DNA from: Amphibalanus amphitrite
Taxonomy: Eukaryota > Arthropoda > Thecostraca > Balanomorpha > Balanidae
Direction: 5' to 3'
NCBI RefSeq assembly: GCF_019059575.1
Contig: NW_024882742.1
Span: 62,001-126,000, forward strand
DNA length: 64,000 bases
Part shown: one piece after another, positions 47,801 to 58,351 of the stretch
How the letters are laid out: every line of letters starts with the position of its first letter
How positions within the stretch are numbered: the stretch's first letter is position 1
The notes under the pieces: model-generated
Database searches by the model: none
The model's input: only the letters and a program-made list of their open reading frames with translations
Told to the model about the DNA's origin: nothing
Translations under genes and position numbers: made by a program

Positions 47801-50800
47801 GTTTTCGTAATCCCTGAAGTTTTCGTTGTCTTGAAGTTTTCGGTCATCCTGCCCGCCCCTCGTCGTCCACTCCCCTCTCCCTATCCCTATACCTCACCCC
47901 TTGAGCTCCCCACTGGCCGCCACCAGCACCGGTTGTGCAAACTTGGCGGTGGCGGCGGTGGCGGCGGTGGCGAAGGCAGCGGTGGCAGCGGTCGTCGCCG
48001 TGCGCCATGCATACAACTAGGTCAATACCATACGCTGGCAACTTGACGAGCCAGCACGGCGCGGCGCCGGTACAGTCGCAGCGACGAACGGCCGGCGGCG
48101 GTTCAAATCGACCGCCGCAACATCGGCAGTGACACAAGGAATTAGTCGTTTTGCCAGCTGATCGTGCAAAGTGATGATGCGCGCGCGGGTCAGGGCTAAC
48201 AGGCGTGCCAGGTTATTCATGAACGGTCGAGCGCCCTCGGGCCTCGCCTCGCCTCAACAGAACATGTCTAAGGCCTTGCCAATACCTCGATTGTGTTTGT
48301 GTTCGGTGCACAGGAGGCCATGCTCACACTATTATCGAAGAAAGCGCAGACGTTCTGAGCGCTGCCAAAGCCCCGTTGTTAGTTTAGTTTGCTCAGTGTC
48401 CCATAGCAGTAACAAGGGTTGGAAAAGACACTTATTTCTAAGCATGTCTGACTAGCGATCGTAATTTGTAAGCAAAGATGCTAGAAAGAGCCGAAGATAC
48501 ATCATGAGTCACATCGGAGGACACCGCACTAGTCGCCATGATTTTCGAATTGGGTGGCAGCCTCTCAGAAGCCACTCCTGAACAATGTCAGCTCTCCCCG
48601 CAGGCTATTCATTAACATCCATACTAGACCTGCCCCAATCTAGCTGTTCCACTAAGTGGCATGCTAGCATCATGCGATGGATGTGCCACTCTAAACAATA
48701 GAAGACCGGCCTCTGTTGCAACATCGCACCAATGTCAGCTGTAACTAATCGAGTCGTCTGTGACTCGCGTGTGACCGTGCCAGCGTGCACGCGCGGCATG
48801 AGAGGCGGTTCTCCGGCCTCATCAGATGGATCGCCACAGCTCGACCTGGCTACAGCTGGCAGCCAGCCAGCCATGGGCCACTGCAGCAGCGGTAATAGTC
48901 ACGGCATCTGCGGCGACGACAGTGGCCTTCCAACTCTCAGTTTCAGATAGAGCCCAGCGGTGTTGGCCAGCATACACCCACATACCCACCAGCTCGCACT
49001 GAGGTAGCCGGGTGTATAGTATACTCGTACATCCCAAGCAATGAGACTGAAGCACGCCGCCGCCAGGGAGCGTCCTATCTCCGTCGCTCGCGAAGCATAT
49101 CGGTCACGGCGCAGTGCCGCCACGACCCTGACCCCGGCCAGTGGGACACGCAGGGCCGACAGCCGCCCGTGGCCCGGTGGCGGACTGCATCTCAACACAG
49201 AACCAAACCCCAACACAACCCTATCCGAGTTGAACGGACTTGACTCGGGGTAGTAACTAAAAGCCACAATCTTGTGGATAGCCCAACGAAAGTAACGTGA
49301 TACAATACAATACCGTCCTACACTCACACTCCCAAGTCACACCCCTCAACCCGCATATTTTGGGAGAAAAGACGCAAGCCATAAGCAGAGCAGAAGGTCC
49401 CGTTGGACAAAGTTCTACCCCCTTGGGGAACTCACCTCAAAGTATCCGGACTTTCTGACGGCGCGGTGCGAGCAGATGACCATAATGGTGAGGATGACGA
49501 GCAGCGCCAGGCCGGTGATGTTGGCAGAGCCGGCGAACCAGCCGATGCCCATGGACGTGTCGAACAGGTAGTCCTGCACCGTGACCCCCGAGCTCTGCGA
49601 CATGTTCACTGCCGGCGGAGGACGAAGGTTAGGGTCGGGGCTGATGGACTCGCTTCAGACTGCCAGCCGTGGCAAATCACATCAGCCAGCTCATTCACAA
49701 TAGAACGAGCGAGGACGGGTTGAGGTCAGATCATGTCAGATCCGGTAAGGTTAGGCCCGTTTGAGTCGGGTATGGTCAGATGAAGTTAGGAGGCGTTTAG
49801 CCCATGAGCTATACTGTCCACCACTTAGACGGCGCGGTTAGAACGGCATAGATAGGACCATGGGCGACACGCTGGGGACAGTTGAAGGACGCGTCATCTC
49901 GGGCCAGACCGCATTAATTGAGCCATACGACGTGACCTTGACGCTATTAATAGAGACATATTCGGGTCACATACAGATGGGGACGTGTACGGAGGTCGTT
50001 CGGAGGTGGGATGGCACGGAGGTCGTTCGCCAGGTCAATAAACCGCACACAGCTCTTCACTTCTTTGCTCGATGCTGGCCGCCTTGTGCGGTTATCAATA
50101 TGGGAGAGTGGGATGGATGGGATGAGGTGGGGGGAGGGGGTGATATTCATGCTGCACGATTATCAACGACATTGGTCGAAATGAAAACCAGGCGTTACAG
50201 CGAATTCTTAGAATGCCCCGAATATGTCTCATGCCATTTTGTGGACATTTATCATTGATACAAGGGCAGGCAACCAAAACACATGCCTGTCCTGTTTCCT
50301 CGCGCATGCCACCGTCCATGACCAATGACTATGTAGTATGTAATATCATGTCCATGCCAGTGACTGACACACAGGAGGAAAACCCTGGCGACACTCACCA
50401 AAGTTGGCCATGTGGAAGAGGGTGTGCGCCGCGCTGAGGATGTAGACCGACCAGCCGGCCATCTTGTGTAGGTAGATGTGATGTTCCAGAGGCAGCAGTT
50501 GCCCCACGTGCCGGGAGCGTAGCCAGGTGAGCATCCGGCGCAGAACGAGAACCAGCACCATGGCGCAGTCGAAGTTCAGACAGAAACCTGCCGGGGACAG
50601 TCACAGGTCAGACAACAGTGCCATTGTGCAGTCGAAGTTCAGACAGAAACCTGCCGGGAGACAGTCACAGGTCAGACACCAGCCAGCGTCAAGGCGCAGT
50701 CAACGCCTAAACAGGACCATACCAATACGCAGTAAATGTTGAAATAGAACCCTGCCAGCGCTCAGTCAGTTTAGATATGTCAACCAGAGCTCCAAAGGTA

Positions 50801-53800
50801 CGCAGTTCAAGCTCAGAGCTGAGCTTCGTCGAGACGCATCTAAAGTTTAGTTTGAATCCTGCCAATGTCGCACTGCGAAATGCGCAGGAGACTCACCCAA
50901 GCCCGCTATCAAGCAAGCACTCAGTACACGATCGTCTACACACATACGAAAGCACCGTCTCACTCCCAAGGAAAGTCGGCCAGGTTTCTCCCCACCCCCG
51001 TAGCGGTGGGTAAGGCTCTGGGTTCGTGGGAACCTTGCGTCCACGCGCTACTGTGAGCCGACGCCGCGGGGTAGGCCCGTGAGACTGAGCTGCGGTGAGA
51101 CGGTTACCTAGCGAGCGATGCTGGAAAAATCCACGAAAAATCGACAGCTACACTACCAGACCGTAAGCGTAGGTCGCACAAGTCACAAGAAAGCAAGCAC
51201 TGGCTAAGCCATAACGGCGCCGAAAAGCATCATTGATAAGACAATTGGATAACTCGGTGTTGATGTTTATACAATTTCTAATCGTTTTCAGACGTTGGTA
51301 CAACCATGCTCTAGGTCTAGGAGCCACTCAATTAGAGCTAGATATCAGAGAATCCGTGATGCCTGAGCCAATCGCTCTGAATGAATCCCGGTTCATCGAA
51401 TTTGACAGACAGTTTGACGCCCTTGCGTCTGCCACAGCTCATTACACAGTTTGAAAACAGCACCGCTCTCAGCCGAACCTACCATGACGGCGCGTCACGG
51501 CCGGGCCGGGACCACGCACTGGGCCGACCCGGCCCTGGCGTCACGCGGCCGTTACGCGGAATGTAACGCTGCATTAGTGCGGCGGGAGTACTGTAACCGC
51601 AGCCCTGTCACGGTGTAATGAGACCGAACCGCGGCGCATTCCCGACAGTCGACGGGGTGTGACGCGGAACCCGCCAATGACGGCAAGACCAGATTATCAG
51701 TCACCAGTCCATCAAATGACACGTCAATCCACAGCATGCCATGAGCCCAAGAACCTCCAGTCCTTCATACAACCTGTCATTACGTCGTCGCATTCTTTAC
51801 GTGCCGTTAGTTCTAATTATTTGACGATGAACAAATCAACACTTATCGGTCTGTGTAAGTATCGGTGCTCGTCCTTGGGCACTCAGCGCACACCTGCAGA
51901 CGCGACAGCCAAACCGCTGGCGATTAGCGCACAATGCAATCCCGACCTACCCCAATTTCTGCGGCCGGGCGGCGGCACTGCGAGCGCTTGCCGCAACAGT
52001 CCAATCAAAGACAACTTTCGCGTGGGAGCCACGCCGCTCCACGTCTCCGGCCGTCCGATCTGCGCCGGTTTCGCCGCCGGCGGTGGGTCTGTGTTACCAA
52101 ACGGCAAGGAGTCGCCACGGCCACCGTTTATCGCATACCCACTCGAACATAGAGCCACGCGCCCCCGGGGAGGCGGCGAGGATTCACACGAATCCGCGCT
52201 GCCGACATACTAAGGTCAGGGTCAGCGGTCGGTGGTCGGCCGGCGGCGGGTCAGCGGTCGGTGGTCGGCCGGCGGCGGGTCGGATCGGGATGCCTCACTG
52301 ATGACTGATATAAGCTGGACGCTATTGATGTGGCGCAAAAGTTTGCAAACAGTAAGAAATGGTGAAATCAATTATCCATGATAACTCATAACGGTGATGG
52401 TATCAGCAGCAACCGAGCCTATCAACTGCGACCAATCCTTGGCCTTCATGCAATGGATATCCAATCCACTGATGACTGAGCTAAGTGGCGACGACTAAAT
52501 TACAAAACTATTCCATTTTAAGGCCTGGCAACTTAAGCTTCTAAGATTGTTCCACTCTTGAGCACAACAGCGGGCTGTCACTTTAGTTTAGTTACAGTCT
52601 GTCCTGAACGAGGCAATCTGCGTCGCTCGGCTCCCACCCGCCGCGATCCGAGAGGCGGCCAACGGACGGTCGGTAGTCACGGGCGCGCTGCCGCTCGGGA
52701 GAAACCTGCCGTCCCGTCTCGGTGACGGTGACGGCGATGACGCAACCGGCGCGGCGCCAACGCCGGAAGGGTGCTGTCGGCGGACACCCGGGCTGAGTGG
52801 ACGTTATACTCACTGCGGGGGTGCTGCGTACTACCGTGTTATGGTTTTTACCTCTGAACGACTAGTCCAATGCGCGATATCGGACATGGCATGGCATGCA
52901 GGACTGGCCAGCGATAATTTTACCCTGGTACGCTTATGGCGGTGTTCGGAAGGGATCGGTCATTGTCGACCAATGGCGTGCACTTATCTGTGTGCTCATC
53001 GATCGTTCACGTAATCCGTTAACCGAACTATGACAGAGTACCTATGCGTGCGAGACTTTCTTCTCTTTATAATCGCCTTTGAAGCAACGTCACAAGATAC
53101 CCACATACACTGGGTGTTTCTGAAAATGCTGACACATTTGTTTTGGTATTTGGAGGAATTTACTGCAATTAAATGCACGTGTTCAATGCACGAGACGAAA
53201 GAATAGTTTTTGAAAATTTGTTTGACAGCATCGGTGCTTTCATTCAATACGCCGTATTACTGACACGAAGGAAAATGCTAAGATAGTGCATTTCTACTAC
53301 GAAACCAATTCTGTTGTTTTGACACAATGGCGCTGATCTGGATCTGGATCTTGATCTAATTTGGACAACCGGATCTGGAGCGAGAAGGCCCAGGACGAGG
53401 TCGCAGAAGATCAGCCGCACCCGCCCCGATGCACTGCATGGTGCGCTGTGAGCAGCACGGGCATTATCAGCCCAATCTGGATCGAAGATGTCGCGGGCGA
53501 CGTCCTCACGGTGACGGCGGAGCGCTATCTGCAGGTCCTCGAGAAGTTCTGGACTGCGCTCCAGAGGAAGTCCAGTGGTATGATCAGTGGTTGCAGCAGG
53601 ATCGTGCCCCCGCTCATGCAGCCACTGTGACCCTACAGTGGCTGCAGGAGCGCTTCGGGGGAGGGGGGGGGGCTCATTTCCCGAGGCACCCCCACCAGGT
53701 GGCCACCGAGGTCTCCGGACCTCACGCCGGCGGACTTCTACCTCTGGGGTCATGTCAAGGAAAGAGCCTACAAGAGTGAACCCCGAGACATTCCCGAGCT

Positions 53801-56009
53801 GAAGGCTGCGGTCCGCGCGTGCGTGAGGGCGGTGACGCCCCAGGAGCGCCGCCGAGTTCTGGAAGCGCAGTGCACCGTCGGGTCGAACTCTGTTTGGCTT
53901 GAAGTGGTGGTCGCTTCGAGCACCTGCTCTAGGTTCCGAGAAGGGGATCAAATAGTGATCATTGGCGATGGATGTGAATTTTTAATGATGACTGATTAGT
54001 TGTAGCCTATGACGATGAGTGTGCGTCAATAAACATGAGAGATATAGGAGAAATAAATGTGTCAGCATTTTCAGAAACACCCTGTATTTGATCGTCCTCT
54101 AGCATAGTTTCACGATCTACACTGTAAACCCTGCAACATTCGCCTTCTTTTACTCTAAAAACAAAAAACAAAGTCACCATTGCTGCTTCAATCGAACATG
54201 ATGTGTCACCAACGAGAGCGAGAGCTTGCCAACGCTCTCGACCGGTGGAAGCTCAGAGCGTGCAACTCCCGGTGGAGAGAATTACAAAACGTGCAACTCC
54301 CCGTGGAGAAAAGCACAAAATGTGCAACTCCCGTCGCGTTCAATTTCGCCGCCAAACGATAGCGGCACAGCGTCCACCGACCAGAAACCGGGCGTAATCG
54401 TACTATAGTTCGTTTTTCTTAAGTTTGCCCCTCACTGTAAACGTCTTTTTGAACACAGCACGAGAATTGCTAGCTGAATTACTTAGAAAATTGGTTGGCG
54501 CACATTGATTTGACCAGATTTGACAGACGATCAATTTGATCAAATTTATTTACTATTTCACAGACTCGTAGCTCGTATTTGCCAATACCTACAGCCCCAC
54601 AGGGATAGACGACTTCTCGGGAATTATGTCTGAACTAATAAATAAATTGCACGGCGCTTAACATAACGTTAAATCGTCGGTGTTCAAAGCTTATTTTGAA
54701 AATATTATTCATATCTACAATACAATGTGCGCCAACCAGTTTTCTCAGTAATTCAGCTAGCAATTCTCGTGCTGTGTTCAAAAAGACGTTTACAGTGAGG
54801 GGCAAACTTAAGAAAAACGAACTATACGCATGCGGACGTTGATCTAATGAAGCAAGAGCATGGCCTAAGTGGTTACTGAAATAGACGGGGACCGTCCGGT
54901 CCCCGAGACACAGTCACTGATGGCGTCAGATGTAATGAGCGGCGACCGCAGGAGATGACGGGTCTCTGTAGCTGGCCACATGGCCGGACAGTTTCGCCGG
55001 AGAAAGTTTGACCCTCCGTACCCGCGCAGAATCGGTTACAACATTCACTATAACTGGGGGTCGTTAGAAATAAGCCCTGACAATAACCAACTAACCACCC
55101 TCGTCTCTTCCGGGGCTATACGACATCGTGTCATCACTCAGCAATGCAATGATCAGTTTCAATTGGTGTTCTATTAGAAGGGCAGCTATGATGTAATTCT
55201 CAGAACAAATCCCACATGAACGACACAGCGATATAAACGTGTATCTCATTACCCAAGACGCAATAACTGCTGGGCGGTTAATGTGCTGTTTCCTTCAGTG
55301 ACGACCCTAGCCTCACCTGAGCGGAAGAACCGCAGGTGAGGCAGTCTCAGAAGAGCTCAGCTCCGACCTTACAGGAGCTCAGCGCGGATCACGGTGTAAA
55401 AACCCATGTCCGGTGGTGGCCAAACGGAATCCGTGGCGCAGCCAGAACAGATACTTAATGGCTGCACAACGGCGGAAGGCCCTCCGTCGTATTTTTTGCA
55501 TTAGATCTTGTTTGCGTGTGAGAAAGTAGATAGTAAGCTACAGAGCTACCCCACCAGAGTGTTCGAAAAGAAGCCGTCTTGACGGAGTCCCAATTCACTC
55601 TTGAGCCACATGCATGGTTGGGTTTGGCACCCTTCTTACACATTTTCATATCCATGATGTTACCCCCTTTCACCCCTACCATCTCCCCACAAAAATCGTA
55701 CCCAACATCTGATCGATTTCAGACTCCAGTAGCGCCAGTTCTCGTCTCACCCATACTTCCCTTCCAGCAAGTCCCGTCGCTCACTCACCCTGCCTCAAAT
55801 CCTCCCCAGTCTCACCTGTGCCGCGGGCCATCTGTTCGAGCAACGCCCGGTCACGGTACTGCCAGACGCGCCACCCGAACAGCGCCAGGTTCGTGCCCGC
55901 ATACAGCGCCGTGAACGCCAGAAAACTGGCCGCGTTCCTCAGATAACCGGCACGCAGGAAGCGCGGACGGCGGAAGCGCGGTCGAGACCGGCACGGAGCT
56001 GCCTTCAGC
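26691..56009 (-). CDS. NOX5: NOX5-like NADPH oxidase (5' partial, ten exons visible)
   Basis: Exons in coding order: 56009-55816, 50587-50399, 49608-49436, 36256-36068, 29594-29462, 29179-28557, 28330-28206, 27748-27664, 27392-27186 and 26822-26691 (stop TGA). The total is 2050 coding bases with consistent phases. The order is: TM1 exon; TM3 with H-x13-H (LHKMAGWSVYILSAAH); a loop and helix; TM5 with H-x12-H (THLLSIPTWVLLILH); FAD site PGDFCYVNIP and HPFT; a 207-residue Pro-rich linker; then DGPYG, GGGIGVTPF, GRPDWDK and VFFCGPP, ending FVKEMF. All catalytic motifs of a NOX are intact, so transfer of electrons from NADPH through FAD and two hemes to oxygen is expected. The sequence pattern is closest to NOX5. 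EF-hand exons should lie upstream but were not found up to the window edge. Introns are much longer than in the paralogue. Confidence 0.88.
27186..27392 (-). CDS. NOX5-like exon: VDFVWVNRD to GRPDWDK
   Basis: Encodes the NOX signature VDFVWVNRDMRSFEWFLELL and the pre-terminal GRPDWDK. The donor GACAAG|GTCAGT is at the same place as in the paralogue. Confidence 0.92.
27664..27748 (-). CDS. NOX5-like exon: short Cys-x2-Cys segment
   Basis: 85 bases, as in the paralogue. It encodes RPCPHC and ends LKLKK before VDFVWVNRD. Confidence 0.85.
28206..28330 (-). CDS. NOX5-like exon: NADPH-binding loop
   Basis: Encodes IILDGPYG and the intact GGGIGVTPFASVL glycine motif. It ends in phase 2 at GACCG|GTAAAT. 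Confidence 0.9.
28557..29179 (-). CDS. NOX5-like exon: end of FAD domain plus Pro-rich linker
   Basis: Starts DQITFHVRAVGEWT, continues through a long Pro/Ala/Gly-rich insertion with a near-repeat SAKRREAEGSAKRIEAEG, and ends KLSWK before IILDGPYG. The linker may be a regulatory segment; no calmodulin site was proved. Confidence 0.85.
29462..29594 (-). CDS. NOX5-like exon: FAD-binding segment
   Basis: 133 bases, identical in length to the paralogous exon. It contains PGDFCYVNIP and YEWHPFTISSSPE, both canonical for NOX/FRE flavin binding. Confidence 0.9.
31507..31960. mobile_element. 454-bp inverted-repeat element built of CTCCAGAAA subrepeats
   Basis: Perfect 21-bp terminal inverted repeats starting GGCCTGTTCCAGCGCC. 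The interior near each end consists of many CTCCAGAAA/CCTCCAG units, with an AT-rich middle. No coding capacity and no clear target-site duplication, so the superfamily is unassigned. Confidence 0.6.
33331..33770. repeat. Degenerate tandem repeat, about 177-bp unit
   Basis: AGCACGGATTTT, TAGCGCAGT, TGTCGCTATACTACG, GACCCGGGATC and ATGGAAGAAAAAAAT recur in the same order about 177 bp apart. There are two units and part of a third. Confidence 0.7.
35811..36085 (-). repeat. Tandem array of about 40-bp units copied from an exon-intron border
   Basis: The last exon bases plus donor (TGCTGCCGAGCGAG|GTCAGT) recur downstream in the intron at plus-strand positions starting about 36062, 36023, 35982, 35930, 35890, 35851 and probably 35811. 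Units keep CTGCTGCC-like sequence and mostly a GTCA/GTTA donor, and two still read TLLPNEV and TLLPSEV. Confidence 0.8.
36068..36256 (-). CDS. NOX5-like exon: fifth and sixth helices, second heme-ligand pair
   Basis: Acceptor CCGGACAG, donor GCGAG|GTCAGT. It encodes IFYWTHLLSIP, then HSPNFWKWF and ends TLLPSE, flanked by 13 kb and 6.5 kb introns. The donor region is tandemly repeated downstream in the intron. Confidence 0.9.
39748..39845. repeat. Degenerate GATG/GGAT microsatellite
   Basis: Imperfect GATGGATGG repeats with GAATG variants; no coding support. Confidence 0.8.
40460..42373. mobile_element. Possible non-autonomous DNA transposon with CAGGGGCGGCGCCA-like ends
   Basis: CAGGGGCGGCGCCACGGG at the left recurs inverted, with small changes, at the right end (GGTGGCGCCGCCCATGCCTG). 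hAT-type elements often start this way. No matching 8-bp target duplication and no transposase were found. Confidence 0.3.
40744..40819 (+). pseudogene. tRNA-Ser-like relic
   Basis: ACTGGCC at the 5' end pairs with GGTCAGT at the 3' end. An A-box-like TGGCCGAGTGA and a GTTCGCGAC B-box-like motif are present. The anticodon arm TCCGG/CCGGA has an 8-base loop, so folding is imperfect and the long variable arm of a real tRNA-Ser is absent. It is a pseudogene or SINE head. Confidence 0.4.
49436..49608 (-). CDS. NOX5-like exon: fourth helix
   Basis: Acceptor GCCGGCAG, donor TTTGAG|GTGAGT. It encodes NMSQSSGVTVQDYLF, a hydrophobic helix (ITGLALLVILTIMVIC) and RKSGYFE. Confidence 0.85.
50399..50587 (-). 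CDS. NOX5-like exon: second and third helices, first heme-ligand pair
   Basis: 189 bases, the same length as its counterpart in the paralogue. It begins FCLNFDCAM and contains RRMLTWL and the H-x13-H pair. Its acceptor is duplicated 63 bases upstream. Confidence 0.9.
50565..50690 (-). repeat. 63-bp tandem duplication of an intron-exon border
   Basis: Two nearly identical 63-bp units, each with GGCAG|GTTTCTG and the first codons of the NOX5-like exon. More degenerate traces continue to about 50880. Confidence 0.85.
52221..52278. repeat. 29-bp direct repeat, two copies
   Basis: GTCAGCGGTCGGTGG followed by TCGGCCGGCGGCGG, repeated exactly once in tandem. Confidence 0.85.
53106..54086 (+). mobile_element. 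Tc1/mariner-type element with TIRs and TA target duplication
   Basis: Terminal inverted repeats of about 30 bp (GGGTGTTTCTGAAAATGCTG inward from each end) with TA at both outer borders. The element encloses a broken plus-strand transposase. Length about 0.98 kb. The left end has a 2-base indel relative to the right. Confidence 0.8.
53361..53897 (+). pseudogene. Mariner-like transposase remnant
   Basis: Readable pieces in more than one frame: WCAVSSTGIISPIWIEDVAG with GERYL-like TAERYLQVLEKFW, then WYDQWLQQDRAPAHAA (family motif QQDGAPAH) and RWPPRSPDLTPADFYLWG. These are the conserved blocks around the second and third catalytic acidic residues of DDE transposases. At least two frameshifts, one within a G-rich run near 53660, make it inactive. 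The N-terminal DNA-binding part is missing or unrecognisable. Confidence 0.8.
54240..54345. repeat. Short tandem repeat GTGCAACTCCC, three copies
   Basis: GCGTGCAACTCCC, ACGTGCAACTCCC and ATGTGCAACTCCC followed by GTGGAGA-like sequence, spaced about 35 bp. Confidence 0.7.
54406..54824. mobile_element. MITE with about 100-bp terminal inverted repeats and TA duplication
   Basis: The left end TAGTTCGTTTTTCTTAAG is mirrored at the right end, and similarity extends inward for about 100 bp with few differences. TA flanks both ends. The roughly 215-bp middle is AT-rich and non-coding. This fits a Tc1/mariner-type non-autonomous element. Confidence 0.85.
55816..56009 (-). CDS. NOX5-like exon: first transmembrane helix
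   Basis: Acceptor CCCACAG, donor GGCACAG|GTGAG. It encodes a basic stretch (RSRPRFRRPRFLR), then a helix NAASFLAFTALYAGTNLALF and MARGT, joined to the next exon through a split glycine. It enters in phase 2, so at least one coding exon lies upstream. Confidence 0.8.
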
Positions 56010-57546
56010 CTGTGGGAGGGGGGAGAAAGGGTCAGATGGGTCAGATGAGGTGGAAGTACAAGGCAGTGGAGACTGGTGTCAAACGTTCTAAGCATGGCAG
56101 AAGTCGAGAGAACATGACATAGAGAGTAGAGACATAACAACCGAGACAAGCTTCAGCAAGGATCAGAGAGATCAGATGAGGTAGAAACAAAGGGCAGCCG
56201 GAGCTGGCATCCAGCAGTCTTCAGCACGCAGGAGAAGGGAAGGGAAAGGTCAGAGTGAGAGTTATTTGCTGTCAGTGATGGACTATTGATGACGCTTGAT
56301 GTCTGACTAGAATACCTTAGTAGAAACAAACGGATGACTACCGACCAGGTGCTATCATTTTTACTACCATGGCGTTAAGTGGGTGCCTCCTGACTGTTGT
56401 TGACGATGGCTGCTTGTTTGCCGGTGCCTTCTGGTCGTAACTCGATGCTTGTCCACTTCTTTGTCCCGGGTAAAGCCCTTACTGGCCACCCAGTGCATAC
56501 ATGAAGCCTGGAGGTGAATGAGTGACCGGCGAAGAGTATTGTGTGTTTATGCGCGGAGAAGCAGGCGACGACAGAGCCTGAACTCGACTCGCCGTCCTCA
56601 ACAGTTCTAACGGATCAACAAGAGCAGAAACAGTTTAAAATAAAGGAGTCACTCAGAGCTGGCAGGCACGAGCGTCGGACATTGCCATTAGAGCCGGACC
56701 CGACTCAAGCAAGGCGGCGCCTGCTGAGCCCTACAACCGTTAACTACGGCAAAGTCGGTCGAGTACCGGACAGGCAGAGGAGCAAACACTCAAAGCCCCA
56801 CGAAGGGTCGGTAGAAGCTGTATCGGACTCAGAGAAGTATGCACTGTGTACTGTGAAGAGATTCGGTCAACCGTGACCCTCTGATGTTGCAATACAAACG
56901 GTTCCGAACCCGTGAGACAGGAGCGCGCCATATGCCACCAACTATCAATTAGACAAATAGAGCATCTTGGCAAAGGCAAGGGACGAAATCAACCGTAGCG
57001 GTGACATATCAGGGACATAACCACACACTCGCTGCTTCTCTTCCTCGCCACTCTGTTATCACGTCTTATCACTGTTATCACTTCCATCCCTAAGAACAAG
57101 AAACAGGACCGTGTCACCACCCCTGAAGCACGTGACTTGACACCATGTCACCACCTCCAGAGTACGTGCTAACACCATGTCAACACCCCAAAGCGCGTGC
57201 TGACACCGTGTCACCGACAACTGCTGCCTGTCCTCTCTCAGTCCCGCCAGCCAACAAACATTGCAGTTTGTTCCGGCGGCTGAACCGCTCGCTGCAATGC
57301 AATGTTCCAGAGCTAACATCTACCTCTGCTACCCGACCCGGTGTGAAACTTACACCCGGGCGCGGGTCGTGCGAGGCTGAACGGAGCACAGGTCGTGTCA
57401 GGCGGCTGTCGCCCGGTGCGAGCGGTACATGGCCGGTGACAGGGGCGGTTCCGGGGTCATTTGCGGTAACGTGTGTGAAAGGCGACTCGGAAGTGATACC
57501 CTTGATGTGAGAGTGAAGCAACATGCTCTGGCTGACAAAAATAATA

Positions 57547-58351
57547 CCGGGTGGCCCAGAAAAAACGTTCCCAATTTTAAATAGATATTTCTCAGAAAGT
57601 GATAAAGATACAACATTGAAACTTCCAATAGTCAATGCGGCATATATTTTCAGCAAATGGTATGATTTTTATGTTATTCGGTCTATTACTTTTTAAACGG
57701 TTCGTGTTTCTAGCATGCCATGTAAAAATCACTTTTTTTGCTCAGATGTTTACTAAAAATGTGAGTGAACGGGCCACTTCCATCTCGGCACCACGGCCTG
57801 CAGCCATGACTGCACTACTGGCAACTAGCCTCATTGATGGTTCAGGCCTCAGGGTGACACATTCCCTCTAGCTTTTTTTCCTTATTCGGTCGATTTACTA
57901 TTTGATCTTCTTGAAAGGAAGGCGATCAGCAGTAGCCCATGCACCGTGCCGCTCCTTCTCTTCGAAACAGGACTTGTGTTGAAACGAATGACATCTATTA
58001 ACGCAATTTTGGCTTAGCATTTGAATATTGGGCACATTAGTGGGACAAAAATATTCAAAATAACAGCACACGTGCTGGTATCATTCACGTGTTCTATTTT
58101 TTTCCTATTTTTTCTAACATGGTACGTCTAAGCCAATCATTACTACCGTTCAACAACGGCAAAAAAAGCAAAAACGTCTTACTTAATTTAACATAAGATT
58201 GCTAACTTGAAAATGATGGTACAGTGTTATAATTTGGCATACCAATGCGCAAAGAAGTGACGCAAACTTGATGAAAATTTTGGCTCGTTATTTGCACTCG
58301 AATTTGAGATATAGGCCTCCAAAGTTCGGAACGTTTTTTTGGGCCACCCGG
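57547..58351. mobile_element. 805-bp Tc1/mariner-type element without transposase
   Basis: Ends CCGGGTGGCCCAGAAAAAACG and its inverted partner (CGTTTTTTTGGGCCACCCGG), flanked by TA on both sides. The interior is AT-rich without a recognisable transposase. Confidence 0.8.

Larger units (their letters stand above)
36257..49435. other. 13-kb intron of the NOX5-like gene
   Basis: No exon with splice and homology support was found on either strand. It contains GC-rich islands (37.1-37.3, 38.4-38.7, 45.0-45.3, 47.9-48.1 kb), GATG repeats, a tRNA-Ser-like relic, and a segment dense in GACCTGACCT/AGGTCA motifs around 42.5-42.9 kb. A host gene inside the intron was not detected. Confidence 0.5.
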
